Source of the DNA: Actinacidiphila alni | GTDB lineage: Bacteria > Actinomycetota > Actinomycetes > Streptomycetales > Streptomycetaceae | Length of the DNA: 64,000 nucleotides | Reading direction: 5' to 3' | Assembly (NCBI RefSeq): GCF_900112845.1 | Contig: NZ_FONG01000010.1 | Location: forward strand, 124,001-188,000 | Shown here: positions 15,251 through 24,814 of the stretch, piece by piece | Numbering within the stretch: position 1 is the first letter of the stretch | How the letters are laid out: each line of letters begins with the position of its first letter | Notes under the pieces: model-generated | The model's database searches: none | Told to the model about the DNA's origin: nothing | What the model saw: the letters and a program-made list of their open reading frames with translations, nothing else | Position numbers and translations under genes: made by a program

Positions 15251-16294
15251 ATGCGGGCCGTGGTGTTCGAGGAATTCGGGCGGCTGCCGGAGGTGCGGGA
15301 GGTGCCCGTTCCGGTCGCGCCGCCCGGCGGTGTCGTGGTCCGGGTCGAGGCGACGGGCCTGTGCCGCAGCGACTGGCACGGCTGGCTCGGGCACGACGAC
15401 ACGATCGCGCTGCCGCATGTGCCGGGGCACGAATTCGCCGGGCGCGTCGCCGAGGTCGGCCCCGGCGTGACCGGCCGGCGGGTCGGCGACCGGGTCACCG
15501 CGCCCTTCGTCTGCGCCTGCGGGAGCTGCGCGGCGTGCGCCCGCGGCGATCAGCAGGTGTGCGAGCGGCAGGAGCAGCCCGGCTTCACCTACTGGGGGTC
15601 GTTCGCGCAGTACGTCGTCGTGCCGCGCGCCGAGGTCAATCTCGTCCGGCTGCCCGACGACATGGCGTTCACGACCGCGGCCTCGCTCGGCTGCCGCTTC
15701 GCCACCGCCTATCGCGCGGTCGTCGCGCGGGGGCGGGTGCGGCCCGGTAAGTGGGTGGCGGTGCTCGGCTGCGGCGGTGTCGGCCTTTCCGCGGTGATGA
15801 TCGCGGCGGCCTGCGGGGCGCGCGTGGTCGCGGTGGACACCTCGGACCGGGCGCTGGAGCTGGCGCGGCAGTTCGGCGCCGCGGTGTGCGTGACCGCCGC
15901 GCGGGACGGCGCCGGCACGGCGGACGCCGTCCGTGCGGCGACCGATGGCGGTGCGCACCTGTCGCTCGACGCGCTCGGCTCCCCCGCCACCTGCGCGGCC
16001 TCCGTCGCGGGCCTGCGGCGGCGCGGCCGGCATGTCCAGGTCGGTCTGCTGCCGGCCGGCGGTGTCGCCGTCCCCATGGACCGGGTCGTCGCCCTGGAGC
16101 TCGAACTCCTGGGCAGCCACGGCATGGCCGCGCACGCCTATCCCGAGATGATGCGCCTGGTGGCGGCCGGCACCCTGCGCCCCGACCTGCTGGTCGGCTC
16201 GGTCATCGGCCTCGACGCGACGCCCGCGGCCCTCGCCGCGCTGAGCGACGGCTCCGGCGCCGGCGTCACCGTGATCGAGCCCGGGCGGACGTGA
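15251..16294 (+). CDS. Zinc-dependent alcohol dehydrogenase (MDR family)
   Basis: 347 residues. The catalytic zinc ligands are seen in TGLCRSDWHGW (Cys) and LPHVPGHEFAGRV (GHE), and four structural-zinc cysteines in CACGSCAACARGDQQVC. The Rossmann fold starts AVLGCGGVGLSAVMIAAACGARVVAVD, with the Asp after the second strand favouring NAD over NADP. The YWGSFAQYVVV segment and the overall layout fit the threonine/sorbitol/alcohol dehydrogenase branch of medium-chain dehydrogenases. Substrate unknown. It is a single gene, convergent with the ManD-like dehydratase. An oxidative step in sugar breakdown is possible given its neighbours, but this is a guess. Confidence 0.85.
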   Translation: MRAVVFEEFGRLPEVREVPVPVAPPGGVVVRVEATGLCRSDWHGWLGHDDTIALPHVPGHEFAGRVAEVGPGVTGRRVGDRVTAPFVCACGSCAACARGDQQVCERQEQPGFTYWGSFAQYVVVPRAEVNLVRLPDDMAFTTAASLGCRFATAYRAVVARGRVRPGKWVAVLGCGGVGLSAVMIAAACGARVVAVDTSDRALELARQFGAAVCVTAARDGAGTADAVRAATDGGAHLSLDALGSPATCAASVAGLRRRGRHVQVGLLPAGGVAVPMDRVVALELELLGSHGMAAHAYPEMMRLVAAGTLRPDLLVGSVIGLDATPAALAALSDGSGAGVTVIEPGRT

Positions 16295-16552
16295 GCTGGC
16301 TCGTACCGACGCCGCGCTGCCGCACGACCGCACGAGCAGAAGCCGGCCGTACCGTGTCCGCGCCGCAGCGGCCTCGGCCGTGAACGTGCTCGGTCGCGTA
16401 CGCGTGTCGGCGCCGAGCCGCCGCACGACCGCGCCATCGGGGCAGGCAGCGGCGCTCTCGCGCCGGCACGAGGTGGCCTTGTCCGTGGGCGCCGGGCCTC
16501 GGCAGGCGTGGTCCCGGCCGGCCTTTCAGCGGCGCCGGGTCGGACCAGGACG

Positions 16553-17848
16553 TCAGGGGGCGTCCAGGCCGCCGTCGGGGCGGCGGACCTGAGCCGACCA
16601 GCTTTCGTGGCGGAATTTGACCGGCGGGTACTTCGCGGCCTCCTTCTCGTCCAGGTCCACGCCCCAGCCGGGTGCGTCGGACGGCGCCAGGTAGCCCTCG
16701 CGCACGACGGGGGTGCCGGGAAAGACCTCGTGGGTCGCGTCGTTGTAGGTGTGCGATTCCTGGTAGCCGAAGGCCGGGGTGGAGATGTCGACGGCGAGAT
16801 TGGCGGCGACGCCGACCGGAGAGGTGTCGCCCGGGGCATGGAAGGCCGTGCGGACGCCCAGCAGTTCGGCCAGTGCGACGAGTTTGCGGGTCGGGGTGAG
16901 GCCGCCGACGGCCGAGGTGTGCAGCCGCAGCAGGTCGATCCCGCCGTCCCGGATCAGCCGGACGGCGTCGGTGACCGAGCCGATCTGCTCCCCCACCGCG
17001 ATCGGCACCGGGGAGGCGGCGCGCACTTCGGGCAGCCGGTCGTAGTGCTCGGGCGCGATCACGTCCTCCAGGAAGGACAGCCGGTACGGTTCCAGTGCCC
17101 GGGCCAGGACGACGGCCTGCTTCGGGGTGAGGCGGCTGTGCACGTCGTGCATCAGGCTGATGCCGTCGCCGAGGCGGTCGCGCGCGGCGGCGAAGAGTTC
17201 CGGTGTGGTGCGCAGATACCGGTCGACGTCCCAGCCGTCGGGGTGCGGGGAGCGCGGGTAGCCGCCGCGGGTGCCGGGGGCGCCGTACGTGCCGAGGCCC
17301 GGGCCGCCGGTCTGGAGCCGGATGTGCCGGTAGCCGGACGCGATGAGCTGCTCCGCCTCGTCGAGCGTCTCCTCGACGGTGCCGCCCGCGGCGTGCGAGT
17401 ACACCTCGACGGCGGCACGGCTGCGGCCGCCGAGCAGTTCGTACACCGGCAGCCCGGCGCGTTTGCCGGCGATGTCCCACAGCGCCTGGTCGACGCCCGA
17501 CAGCGCGTTGTTCAGGACGGGGCCGCCGCGCCAGTAGGAGGAGTAGTGCACGAGTCGCGTGATGTCCTCGATGTCGGCCGGGTGCCGTCCGATCACCAGC
17601 GGCGCCACGTGTTCCTCGACGGCCGCGGCCACGGCGGCGTACCGCTGGGTGAAGGTCGCGCAGCCGAGCCCGTACAGGCCGGGCTCGGAGGTCTCCACCC
17701 GGACGACGACGAGTGCGATGCCCTCCGGCGCGGTGACGATCGGCCGGACCGCGGTGACGCGCAGTGCGTCGCGGGGCGTCCAGGGCGGTGTCGCCTGGGG
17801 CAGCGCTCCGGAGGCGTCGAGCAGGTCGTCGGGGCCGGAACCGGTCAT
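16553..17848 (-). CDS. Enolase-superfamily sugar-acid dehydratase (ManD/RspA-like)
   Basis: 431 residues from the ATG in MTGSGPDDLLD. The mannonate-dehydratase subgroup signature is present: LMHDVHSRLTP (metal ligand Asp plus catalytic His two residues later), FLEDV and VGEQIGS (second and third metal ligands), and HAPGDTSPVG near the C-terminus. The enzyme would bind Mg and remove water from a sugar acid such as D-mannonate or D-gluconate; RspA-like members have low activity and uncertain roles. It is divergent from the uronate-dehydrogenase-like gene at 18021, sharing a 172-base gap with it, so the two probably act in one sugar-acid pathway. Confidence 0.82.
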   Translation of the reverse strand: MTGSGPDDLLDASGALPQATPPWTPRDALRVTAVRPIVTAPEGIALVVVRVETSEPGLYGLGCATFTQRYAAVAAAVEEHVAPLVIGRHPADIEDITRLVHYSSYWRGGPVLNNALSGVDQALWDIAGKRAGLPVYELLGGRSRAAVEVYSHAAGGTVEETLDEAEQLIASGYRHIRLQTGGPGLGTYGAPGTRGGYPRSPHPDGWDVDRYLRTTPELFAAARDRLGDGISLMHDVHSRLTPKQAVVLARALEPYRLSFLEDVIAPEHYDRLPEVRAASPVPIAVGEQIGSVTDAVRLIRDGGIDLLRLHTSAVGGLTPTRKLVALAELLGVRTAFHAPGDTSPVGVAANLAVDISTPAFGYQESHTYNDATHEVFPGTPVVREGYLAPSDAPGWGVDLDEKEAAKYPPVKFRHESWSAQVRRPDGGLDAP

Positions 17849-17938
17849 GCGCAACTCCCGTTCTCCGCTTCCCTGTTCACCAGCCGGGCCGTACCGCCGG
17901 GGCGATCCTGGCCGGCGGGGCACCGGGACTGTATGTCG

Positions 17939-17968
17939 TTGACAGCTTAATTACCCCGTCCTTACTGT
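17939..17968 (+). promoter_or_regulatory. Promoter of the uronate-dehydrogenase-like gene (TTGACA-N18-TACTGT)
   Basis: A perfect -35 TTGACA (17939-17944), an 18-base AT-richer spacer, and -10 TACTGT (17963-17968), about 50 bases before the GTG start at 18021. It lies in the divergent gap with the dehydratase gene. No clear operator palindrome was found here. Confidence 0.55.
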
Positions 17969-18020
17969 CCTGATCACCCCCACCGTCGAGCGGCGCCGCG
18001 GCGCCGGGAGGAAGGGCAGC

Positions 18021-18869
18021 GTGAAAGTCCTGGTCACCGGTGCGGGCGGCACGCTCGGCCGTGAAGTGGTCGCCCATCTGCGGGCGACGGGGTGGACCGT
18101 ACGGGCGCACGACCGGATCCCGCTCGATCCGGCAGCCGCCGACGAGGTCGTCACCGGCGAACTCCGCGACCGCGCGCGGGTCGGCGAGGCGGTCGCGGGC
18201 ACGGACGCCGTGGTGCACGCGGCGGCGCTGCCGTCGCCCCACGCGGCGCCCGAGGACGAGGTGTTCGGCAACAATGTGCGGTCGACGTATCTGGTGCTGG
18301 ACGCGGCGGGGCGGGCCGGCGTCGGCCGGATCGTGAACGTCTCCAGCCTGTCGGCGCTCGGCCTGGCCTTCGCCCGGCACGCGGTGTCGCCGGTCGGCGT
18401 TCCGATCACCGAGGAGCACCCCTTCGTCGGTGACGATGTGTACGGGCTGTCCAAGCACCTCGGCGAGACGGTCGCGGCGACCGTCAGCAGGCGCTGGAAC
18501 GTGCCCGTGGTCAGCCTGCGCTTCCCCTTTCTGGGGACCGGTGAGCGGCTGCACACCCATATCGCCCGGGTGCACGCGGATCCCGGGTACGACCGGGGCT
18601 CGCTGTGGGCCTGGCTGGACAGCCGGGACGCGGCGCGGGCGATCGGCGCGGCCCTGACCGCGACGACCGAGGACCATGTCGTGATCAACGCGGTGGCGCC
18701 CGACACCACGGCGCTGGTGCCGACCGCGGAGCTGCTGCGCCGCTACCACCCCTCGACCCGCTTCGACGCCCCGCTCGACGGCTTCGCCACGCCCTTCTCC
18801 CGGCAGCGCGCCCATGAGCTGCTCGCCTTCGAGCCGGTCCACACCTGGCGGCCGTCACCCGGGAGTTGA
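18021..18869 (+). CDS. NAD-dependent epimerase/dehydratase family protein (uronate-dehydrogenase-like)
   Basis: 282 residues, extended short-chain dehydrogenase fold. VLVTGAGGTLGREVV is the N-terminal dinucleotide loop, Ser in VNVSSLSALG and YGLSK (YxxxK) form the catalytic triad. Its length and lack of the large sugar-nucleotide domain fit uronate dehydrogenase or related sugar oxidases better than UDP-sugar epimerases. It would oxidise a free sugar or uronic acid with NAD to a lactone. It is the divergent partner of the ManD-like dehydratase, which could process the resulting acid. Start GTG with GGAAGGG-type ribosome binding site. Confidence 0.78.
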   Translation: MKVLVTGAGGTLGREVVAHLRATGWTVRAHDRIPLDPAAADEVVTGELRDRARVGEAVAGTDAVVHAAALPSPHAAPEDEVFGNNVRSTYLVLDAAGRAGVGRIVNVSSLSALGLAFARHAVSPVGVPITEEHPFVGDDVYGLSKHLGETVAATVSRRWNVPVVSLRFPFLGTGERLHTHIARVHADPGYDRGSLWAWLDSRDAARAIGAALTATTEDHVVINAVAPDTTALVPTAELLRRYHPSTRFDAPLDGFATPFSRQRAHELLAFEPVHTWRPSPGS

Positions 18870-18927
18870 GCCCGGGTCCCGCGGGGACGACCGGTTTACC
18901 GCGACCGGTCGGGGCAACCCGCCCGCC

Positions 18928-19953
18928 ATGGCGCGGGAACACAGAGACGACGAACAGAACCTGCCGGCGGACGCCGCGGAGGGCCCCGGGCCCGAAGTGG
19001 AGCGCGCCGCACCCGACGAGCCCACGGAACTGGCCGCGCGGTCCTGGTTGTCGGTGCTGCGGGGCACGGCCAGGGAATTCCAGGACGACGAGCTCGGCGA
19101 CCGCGCGGCGGCTCTGACGTACTACAGCGTGCAGTCGCTCTTCCCGGCGCTGCTGGTGCTGGTGGCGCTGCTCGGCGCGGCAGGACGCTCGACCACGGAC
19201 AAGGTGCTCGACAATCTCACGCAGCTCACGCCCGGCTCGGCCCGCGAGATCATCACCAACGCCGTCAGAGAGCTGCAGGGCAAGGGCGGCACGGGGTCGC
19301 TGCTGGCCGTGATCGGTCTGCTCGGCGCGGTGTGGTCGGCGTCCGGTTACGTGGCCGCGTTCATCAGGGCCTCCAACGCCGTCTACGACATGCCCGAGGG
19401 GCGGCCGGTGTGGAAGGTCATGCCGCTGCGCCTGGCCCTGACGGTGACACTCATGCTGCTGGCCTGCGCGAGCGCGCTGATCGTCGTGTTCACCGGCGCC
19501 GTCGCGCATCAGGCAGGTACCGCCCTGGGCATCGGGGACACCGCGCTGACGGTCTGGTCGATCGCGAAGTGGCCGGTGCTGCTGGTGCTGGTCACGGTCA
19601 TGATCGCGCTGCTCTACTGGGGCGCGCCCAACGCGAAGGGGCGGGGCTTCCGCTGGGTGACCCCCGGCAGTTTTCTCGCGCTCGTCCTCTGGATGGCGGC
19701 GTCCGCCGGCTTCGCGCTCTACGTGGCCAATTTCAGCTCGTACAACAAGACGTACGGCACGCTCGCCGGCGTGATCGTCTTTCTGGTGTGGATGTGGATC
19801 ACCAACCTGGCGATCCTGCTCGGACTCGAATTCGACGCGGAATTGGCACGTCAGCGGGCGATCGCCGGCGGAATGCCGGAGACGCGGGAGCCGTATGTGG
19901 AGCCGCGGGACACCCGTAAGTGGAATGCGGAGGACTTCCGCGGCAGCCGGTGA
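18928..19953 (+). CDS. YihY/BrkB-family membrane protein
   Basis: 341 residues with about six transmembrane helices. The family opening GDRAAALTYYSVQSLFPALLVLVALL is intact, as are ASGYVAAFIRASNAVYDMPEGRPVWKVMPLRL and the C-terminal GVIVFLVWMWITNLAILLGLEFDAEL. The cytoplasmic N-terminus (about 45 residues) is acidic. YihY proteins were once called ribonuclease BN, but that assignment was withdrawn; a transport or lipid-related role is suspected. The open frame extends upstream to 18814, but the ATG at 18928 begins the first sensible sequence. A weak stress-sigma-like promoter lies just upstream. It precedes another membrane-stress type operon. Confidence 0.88.
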   Translation: MAREHRDDEQNLPADAAEGPGPEVERAAPDEPTELAARSWLSVLRGTAREFQDDELGDRAAALTYYSVQSLFPALLVLVALLGAAGRSTTDKVLDNLTQLTPGSAREIITNAVRELQGKGGTGSLLAVIGLLGAVWSASGYVAAFIRASNAVYDMPEGRPVWKVMPLRLALTVTLMLLACASALIVVFTGAVAHQAGTALGIGDTALTVWSIAKWPVLLVLVTVMIALLYWGAPNAKGRGFRWVTPGSFLALVLWMAASAGFALYVANFSSYNKTYGTLAGVIVFLVWMWITNLAILLGLEFDAELARQRAIAGGMPETREPYVEPRDTRKWNAEDFRGSR

Positions 19954-20073
19954 TCGCGCGCCGGGACGACACACCCACCGCGCGGCAGCACGGGGCGGTG
20001 CGGCGAGCCGGGTGTGTGCACGTCAGTGCCCGGGGTAGCCGGGCGGGTAAGGAAACGGAAGGGCCGGTGAGCG

Positions 20074-20535
20074 GTGATGGATCAGGTCGAGACACCCCTG
20101 GCGGCGCGTACCCCCGCTGCCGCCGGGGACCGGACGGCGGACAACGGCTCCGCGGAGCCGTCGGTCGGTGAGCTGGTGTCACGTGCGACGCGGCAGATGT
20201 CGCAGCTCGTGCGCGAGGAGATGCAGCTCGCCCAGGCGGAGATGACGCAGAAGGGCAAGCGCTTCGGCATCGGCGGCGGACTGTTCGGCGGTGCGGGTCT
20301 GCTGGCGTTCCTCGGCCTCGGGGCGCTGGTCGGCGCGGCGGTCGCGGCGCTCGCCCTGGCGCTCCCGGTGTGGGCGTCGGCGCTGATCGTGGCGGGTGCG
20401 CTGTTCGCGCTCGCCGGGGTGCTGGCGCTGGCCGGGAAGAAGGAAGTGGGCCGGGCGACGCCGCCCGCTCCGGAGCAGGCGATCGAAGGCGTGAAGGCCG
20501 ACGTCGCCACGATCAAGGAAAAGACGAAGCGATGA
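20074..20535 (+). CDS. Phage holin family / DUF1469 membrane protein
   Basis: 153 residues beginning at GTG-ATG, either of which could start. SVGELVSRATRQMSQLVREEMQLAQAEM is the conserved amphipathic N-terminal segment, followed by two transmembrane helices (GGAGLLAFLGLGALVGAAVAAL and VWASALIVAGALFALAGVLAL) and a Lys-rich tail (KADVATIKEKTKR). The domain is called Actinobacterial holin-X or DUF1469; it is chromosomal and not linked to a prophage here. First of three coupled genes; its stop overlaps the next start (ATGA). Confidence 0.85.
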   Translation: MMDQVETPLAARTPAAAGDRTADNGSAEPSVGELVSRATRQMSQLVREEMQLAQAEMTQKGKRFGIGGGLFGGAGLLAFLGLGALVGAAVAALALALPVWASALIVAGALFALAGVLALAGKKEVGRATPPAPEQAIEGVKADVATIKEKTKR

Positions 20536-21092
20536 CGATCGACCCCCAGGAAGACAAGGATCCCGCCACCCCGGAGGAGCTGCGCGCGCAGGTGGAGAAC
20601 ACCCGCGAGCAACTCGGCGAGACGGTGGAGGAGCTGGCGGCCAAGGCCGACGTCAAGGCACGCGCCAAGGACAAGGCGGCGCAGGCCAAGGAGAAGGCCG
20701 TCGAGGTCAAGGACGAGGTCGGGCACAAGGCCGCCGAGGTCGGGCACAAGGTGCAGGACACGGTGGGCCGGCTCAAGGACCGCACACATGCGGCGAAGGA
20801 CGACGCGGGCGAGGCGGCGGGAAAGGCCGCCGAGTCGGCCGGCGCGGCAGCGGAGGCGGTCGGCGAGCAGGCCGGAAAGGCCGGCGGCGCCGTCGCGGAC
20901 GCCTCGGCGCCGGTGCGCGACAAGGCCAAGGCGGTCGTGAGCGCGGTACGGGAGAAGACGCCGGAGCCGGTGGCGGAGAAGTCCCGCCAGGCGGCCGAGG
21001 CCGTGAAGCGGCGGCCCGCCGCGGCGGTCGGGGCGGCCCTCGGCGCGATCGTGGTGTTCTTCACCGTCCGGTGGAGGCGTGGTCGCCGATGA
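20532..21092 (+). CDS. DUF3618 protein
   Basis: 186 residues. The N-terminal DUF3618 core is TPEELRAQVENTREQLGETVEELAAKADVKARAK. The middle is a long run of charged Lys/Ala/Glu heptad-like repeats (KDKAAQAKEKAVEVKDEVGHKAAEVGHK), like apolipoprotein or LEA-type amphipathic helices. A single C-terminal transmembrane helix (AAVGAALGAIVVFFTV) ends in Arg residues. It overlaps both neighbours by 4 bases. Probably a tail-anchored envelope-stress protein; its partner is likely the DUF1469 protein. Confidence 0.85.
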   Translation: MTIDPQEDKDPATPEELRAQVENTREQLGETVEELAAKADVKARAKDKAAQAKEKAVEVKDEVGHKAAEVGHKVQDTVGRLKDRTHAAKDDAGEAAGKAAESAGAAAEAVGEQAGKAGGAVADASAPVRDKAKAVVSAVREKTPEPVAEKSRQAAEAVKRRPAAAVGAALGAIVVFFTVRWRRGRR

Positions 21093-21355
21093 ATGCCGCG
21101 AAGATCGCCTACCGGCCCGTCGGGCTGCTGCTGAGCGTGGCCGCCGGAGCGCTGGCCGGGGCCGCGTTCAAGCAGACGTGGAAGGCCGTCGGGCACGACG
21201 ACGACACACCGGACGCCCTGGACGAGGACCGCGGATGGACGGAGGTGCTGGTCGCGTCGGCGGTGCACGGGGTGATCTTCGCCGTCGTGAAGGCCGCGGT
21301 GGCGCGCAGCGGTGCCACCGCGACGCGGCGGCTCACTGGCACCTGGCCCGCCTGA
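21089..21355 (+). CDS. DUF4235 membrane protein
   Basis: 88 residues. Two hydrophobic segments, YRPVGLLLSVAAGALAGAAFKQTWKAV and EVLVASAVHGVIFAVVKAAVARSG, match the DUF4235 layout, separated by an acidic loop (DDDTPDALDEDRG). It is the last gene of the DUF1469-DUF3618-DUF4235 operon and overlaps the DUF3618 stop (ATGA). Small membrane protein of unknown role. Confidence 0.85.
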   Translation: MNAAKIAYRPVGLLLSVAAGALAGAAFKQTWKAVGHDDDTPDALDEDRGWTEVLVASAVHGVIFAVVKAAVARSGATATRRLTGTWPA

Positions 21356-21566
21356 CTCACCCGATCTGCCTGATTCACCTTATTCGCCTGATCTCGTGCG
21401 GGCCGGGCGGCTCGGTCCGGCGGGCCCGGACCCCCGGTGTCCCATGGCTCGCGCGCCGTGTCCGCGGAGCGCGGTGACGGCCCTCCCTTCCGGCCGCCAC
21501 CGCGTCACCCGTACGGACGCGGCGCGCGTCGGCGGCTCCGCGCCCCCCGGCGGTTAACTTCGGCGA

Positions 21567-23684
21567 ATGCAGAAATGGTCCGGACTTCCGTATCCCCTGG
21601 GCGCGACCTATGACGGCTCAGGCACCAATTTCGCCCTCTTCTCGGAAGTGGCCGAGAAAGTCGACCTCGCTCTCATCGACGGTTCCGGACGCGAACAGCG
21701 CACCCCGCTTGCGTCGGTGGACGGTTCGGTCTGGCACATCTACCTGCCGGGTGTCGGCCCGGGGCAGCGTTACGGGTACCGAGTGCACGGCCCGTACGAC
21801 CCGGCGCGCGGGCACCGCTGCAATCCGGCGAAGCTGCTGCTCGACCCGTACGCCAAGGCCGTCGACGGCCAGCCGGACGGGCACCGTTCACTGCTCGGCT
21901 ACCGCGACGACGGTTCCGACGAACCCGACACCACCGACAGCCTGGGCCACACGATGCTGTCGGTGGTCGCCGACCCGGCCTTCGACTGGGGCGACGACCG
22001 GCTGCCGAAACGGCCGTACCACGAGTCGGTGCTGTACGAGGCGCATGTCCGCGGGCTGACGGTACGTCACCCGGAGCTGCCGCCGAAGCTGCGCGGCACC
22101 TACGCGGGTATGGGGCACCCGGCGGTCATCGGGCACCTCACCGAACTGGGCGTCACCGCCGTCGAATTGATGCCGGTGCACCAATTCGTGCAGGACGGGC
22201 ATCTGCGGGACCGGGGTCTGTCGAACTACTGGGGCTACAACACGATCGGCTTCTTCGCGCCCCACAACGCCTACTCCGCGAGCGGCAGCCGGGGTCAACA
22301 GGTCACGGAATTCAAGGAGATGGTCAAAGCCCTGCACAAGGCGGGGATCGAGGTGATCCTCGACGTCGTCTACAACCACACGGCCGAGGGCAATCACATG
22401 GGCCCGACGCTCTCCTTCCGCGGCATCGACAACGCCTCCTACTACCGCTTGGTCGACGACGATCCGAGGCACTGTTTCGACACCACGGGCACCGGCAACA
22501 GCCTGCTGATGCGGCATCCGAATGTCCTTCAGCTCATCATGGACTCGCTGCGCTACTGGGTCACCGAGATGCATGTGGACGGCTTCCGCTTCGACCTGGC
22601 GTCGGCGCTCGCCCGGCAGTTCCACGAGGTGGACCGGCTGTCCGCGTTCTTCGACCTGGTGCAGCAGGATCCGGTGATCAGCCGGGTGAAGCTGATCGCC
22701 GAGCCGTGGGACATCGGCGACGGCGGCTATCAGGTGGGCAACTTCCCCGCGCTGTGGAGCGAGTGGAACGGCAAGTACCGTGACTCGGTACGGGACTTCT
22801 GGCGCGGCGTGCCGTCGACGCTGCCAGAATTCGGCTCCCGGCTCACCGGCTCCTCGGACCTGTACGAGGGCAGCCGCCGCCGGCCGCGCGCGAGCGTCAA
22901 TTTCGTGACGGCACATGACGGTTTCACGCTGCGCGACCTGGTCTCGTACAACGACAAGCACAATGACGCCAATGGTGAGGGCGGCCAGGACGGCGAGAGT
23001 CACAACAGGTCCTGGAACTGCGGCGCCGAGGGCGAGACCGAGGACAAGGAAATTCTGGCGCTGCGCGCACGGCAGCAGCGCAATCTGCTGACCACGCTCT
23101 TCGTGTCGCAGGGCGTGCCGATGCTCGCGCACGGCGACGAAATGGGCCGCACCCAACACGGCAACAACAACGTCTACTGCCAGGACAACGAAACCACCTG
23201 GGTGGACTGGGAGTTGGACGAGGAGCGGCGCAATCTGCTGGCCTTCACCCGGCGGGTGATCGCACTGCGCGCCGAGCATCCGGTGCTGCGGCGGCGGCGC
23301 TTCTTCCGCGGCGCCGACACCGGCGGCGCACCGGATCTGGTGTGGTTCCGGCCGGACGGCGGCGAGATGGCGCACGATAACTGGCTGCGCGAGGACGCGC
23401 ACGCCGTGGGCGCCTTCCTCAACGGGGACGCGATCGCGGAGCCCGGGCCGCACGGCGAACGTGTCGTGGACGACTCCTTCCTGCTGCTGGTCAACAGCCA
23501 TTACGAGCAGGTGGACTTCCATGTTCCGTCCGCCGCCTTCGGCAGCGGCTGGCGGATCGTCGTGGACACCGCGGTCGAGTCCGACACCGGCGGGCCTGAC
23601 GGACCGCGGGTGCCCGCGGACGCGGTGGTGCCGGTACAGGCCCGCTCGATGACGATCCTGACCCGCAAGCGCAAGGCCGGATGA
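21567..23684 (+). CDS. glgX: Glycogen debranching enzyme
   Basis: 705 residues, usual length for bacterial isoamylase-type GlgX/TreX. An N-terminal CBM48-like sandwich ([20 protein letters not shown]) leads into the GH13 barrel. Motifs: [10 protein letters not shown] (region I), [11 protein letters not shown] with nucleophile D343, LIAEPWDIG with acid/base E379, and TAHDGF with transition-state Asp D451. [11 protein letters not shown] following region IV is typical of GlgX. It hydrolyses alpha-1,6 branches of phosphorylase-limit glycogen in the cytoplasm. Single gene with a strong hairpin after it. Confidence 0.95.
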   Translation: MQKWSGLPYPLGATYDGSGTNFALFSEVAEKVDLALIDGSGREQRTPLASVDGSVWHIYLPGVGPGQRYGYRVHGPYDPARGHRCNPAKLLLDPYAKAVDGQPDGHRSLLGYRDDGSDEPDTTDSLGHTMLSVVADPAFDWGDDRLPKRPYHESVLYEAHVRGLTVRHPELPPKLRGTYAGMGHPAVIGHLTELGVTAVELMPVHQFVQDGHLRDRGLSNYWGYNTIGFFAPHNAYSASGSRGQQVTEFKEMVKALHKAGIEVILDVVYNHTAEGNHMGPTLSFRGIDNASYYRLVDDDPRHCFDTTGTGNSLLMRHPNVLQLIMDSLRYWVTEMHVDGFRFDLASALARQFHEVDRLSAFFDLVQQDPVISRVKLIAEPWDIGDGGYQVGNFPALWSEWNGKYRDSVRDFWRGVPSTLPEFGSRLTGSSDLYEGSRRRPRASVNFVTAHDGFTLRDLVSYNDKHNDANGEGGQDGESHNRSWNCGAEGETEDKEILALRARQQRNLLTTLFVSQGVPMLAHGDEMGRTQHGNNNVYCQDNETTWVDWELDEERRNLLAFTRRVIALRAEHPVLRRRRFFRGADTGGAPDLVWFRPDGGEMAHDNWLREDAHAVGAFLNGDAIAEPGPHGERVVDDSFLLLVNSHYEQVDFHVPSAAFGSGWRIVVDTAVESDTGGPDGPRVPADAVVPVQARSMTILTRKRKAG

Positions 23685-23708
23685 CGGCGACGCCACGACG
23701 CACCGCAG

Positions 23709-23751
23709 CCGGGAGCGCGTCGTGAGGTGCTGACACGTCCGGCGCTCCCGG
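23709..23751. terminator. Bidirectional hairpin terminator
   Basis: A perfect 10-bp stem (CCGGGAGCGC / GCGCTCCCGG) with a 23-base loop between converging glgX and the DUF72 gene. Confidence 0.6.
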
Positions 23752-23753
23752 AG

Positions 23754-24692
23754 TCACGCCGTGCCGGTGTCGTCCACCGGTACGGCGGGCCGGGCAGTCC
23801 GCCGACCGCTCGGCCCCGGTCGCTCCAGCAGGTGCGTCATCAGCTCGGCCGCGGACACGGCCGCGTCACCGCAGCAGTTGTTGAACAGCACGTGCACCCG
23901 GTCGGCCTTCCCGGCCAGCTGCTGGATCCGGGGGAGCCAGGGCCGCAGTTCGGCAGCGGTGTACCGGTGCCGGAAACGGTCTTCCTTGCTGCCGGTCCCC
24001 CACTGCCGGCTGCGGCCGTGGAAACGGACGACCGCGGTGGCCGACGAAGTGACGGCGGTCACCGGCGGCAGGGAGGTCGGCAGCCCTTGGGCGACGTCGA
24101 CCGCGACGAACGCCGCTCCCGCGGACCGCAGCAGTGCGGTCGTCCCAGGGAAGGCCGAAGGGGTCAGCCAGGCCGGGTGGCGCAGTTCGACGGCGAGCGG
24201 GATCTCGCGCGCACGTTCCGCCCACCGGCCGAGGGCGGCCTGTGCCGCGGGTCCCGGGGCGAACCACGGCGGGAACTGGAGCAGCACCGTCCCCAGCCGG
24301 TCGGCGGCGATCAGCGGATCGAGGGCGCCGGCGAACCGCTCCCAGATCTCCTGTTCGGCCCCGACGGGTAGCTCGGCGGCGCGCACCGGGCGGCCGGGCG
24401 GTCCCGGCACCCGCAGGGTCGCGGGCAGCGCGCCGGCGCGGGTCGGGTGCCCCGTGAGCAGTGAGAACGCCTTCACGTCGAAGCGGAAGCCGTCAGGGGT
24501 GCGGGCGGCCCACAGTTCGCTGTTGCGGGTGCTCGGCAGCGCGTAGTAGGTCGCGTCCACCTCCACGACCGGGAAGCGCGAGGCATAGTGCCGCAGCCTC
24601 CCTTCGGGCCCGCGTGCCGACGGCGGGTACCAGCCGCTCGCCAGGAGCGCGGGATCCGTCCACGAACAGGTGCCGACGTCGATCCGTGTCAT
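23754..24692 (-). CDS. DUF72 family TIM-barrel protein
   Basis: 312 residues from ATG at 24692. The opening VGTCSWTDPALLASGWYP and the segment HYASRFPVVEVDATYYALPS are the DUF72 signature; LLQFPPWF, LAVELRHPAWL and VRFHGRSRQWG complete the barrel, and VHVLFNNCCGDAAVSAAEL ends it. The protein is about the usual family length and folds as a TIM barrel; no enzymatic activity is established for the family. The open frame upstream to 24779 is not conserved-looking. Convergent with glgX. Confidence 0.85.
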   Translation of the reverse strand: MTRIDVGTCSWTDPALLASGWYPPSARGPEGRLRHYASRFPVVEVDATYYALPSTRNSELWAARTPDGFRFDVKAFSLLTGHPTRAGALPATLRVPGPPGRPVRAAELPVGAEQEIWERFAGALDPLIAADRLGTVLLQFPPWFAPGPAAQAALGRWAERAREIPLAVELRHPAWLTPSAFPGTTALLRSAGAAFVAVDVAQGLPTSLPPVTAVTSSATAVVRFHGRSRQWGTGSKEDRFRHRYTAAELRPWLPRIQQLAGKADRVHVLFNNCCGDAAVSAAELMTHLLERPGPSGRRTARPAVPVDDTGTA

Positions 24693-24814
24693 GGACGACC
24701 GGCTACCCCTGTACGGCCGGTCGTCCCCTACCGCGCGCCTCGGGGCCGGACGTGACGCGCGTCCTATGACGAGCGCCATGTCATGACCCGCGCGATCAGG
24801 GACAGACGCCCCGT

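Noticed and set aside
14804-16426. 540-residue minus-strand open frame
   Set aside because: Everything upstream of 15091 is the mirror of the alcohol dehydrogenase and low in protein-like composition; only the last 95 codons look like a gene.
21344-21400. Short repeats of CCTGATTCACC type after DUF4235
   Set aside because: Imperfect, only two to three copies, without symmetry or obvious function.
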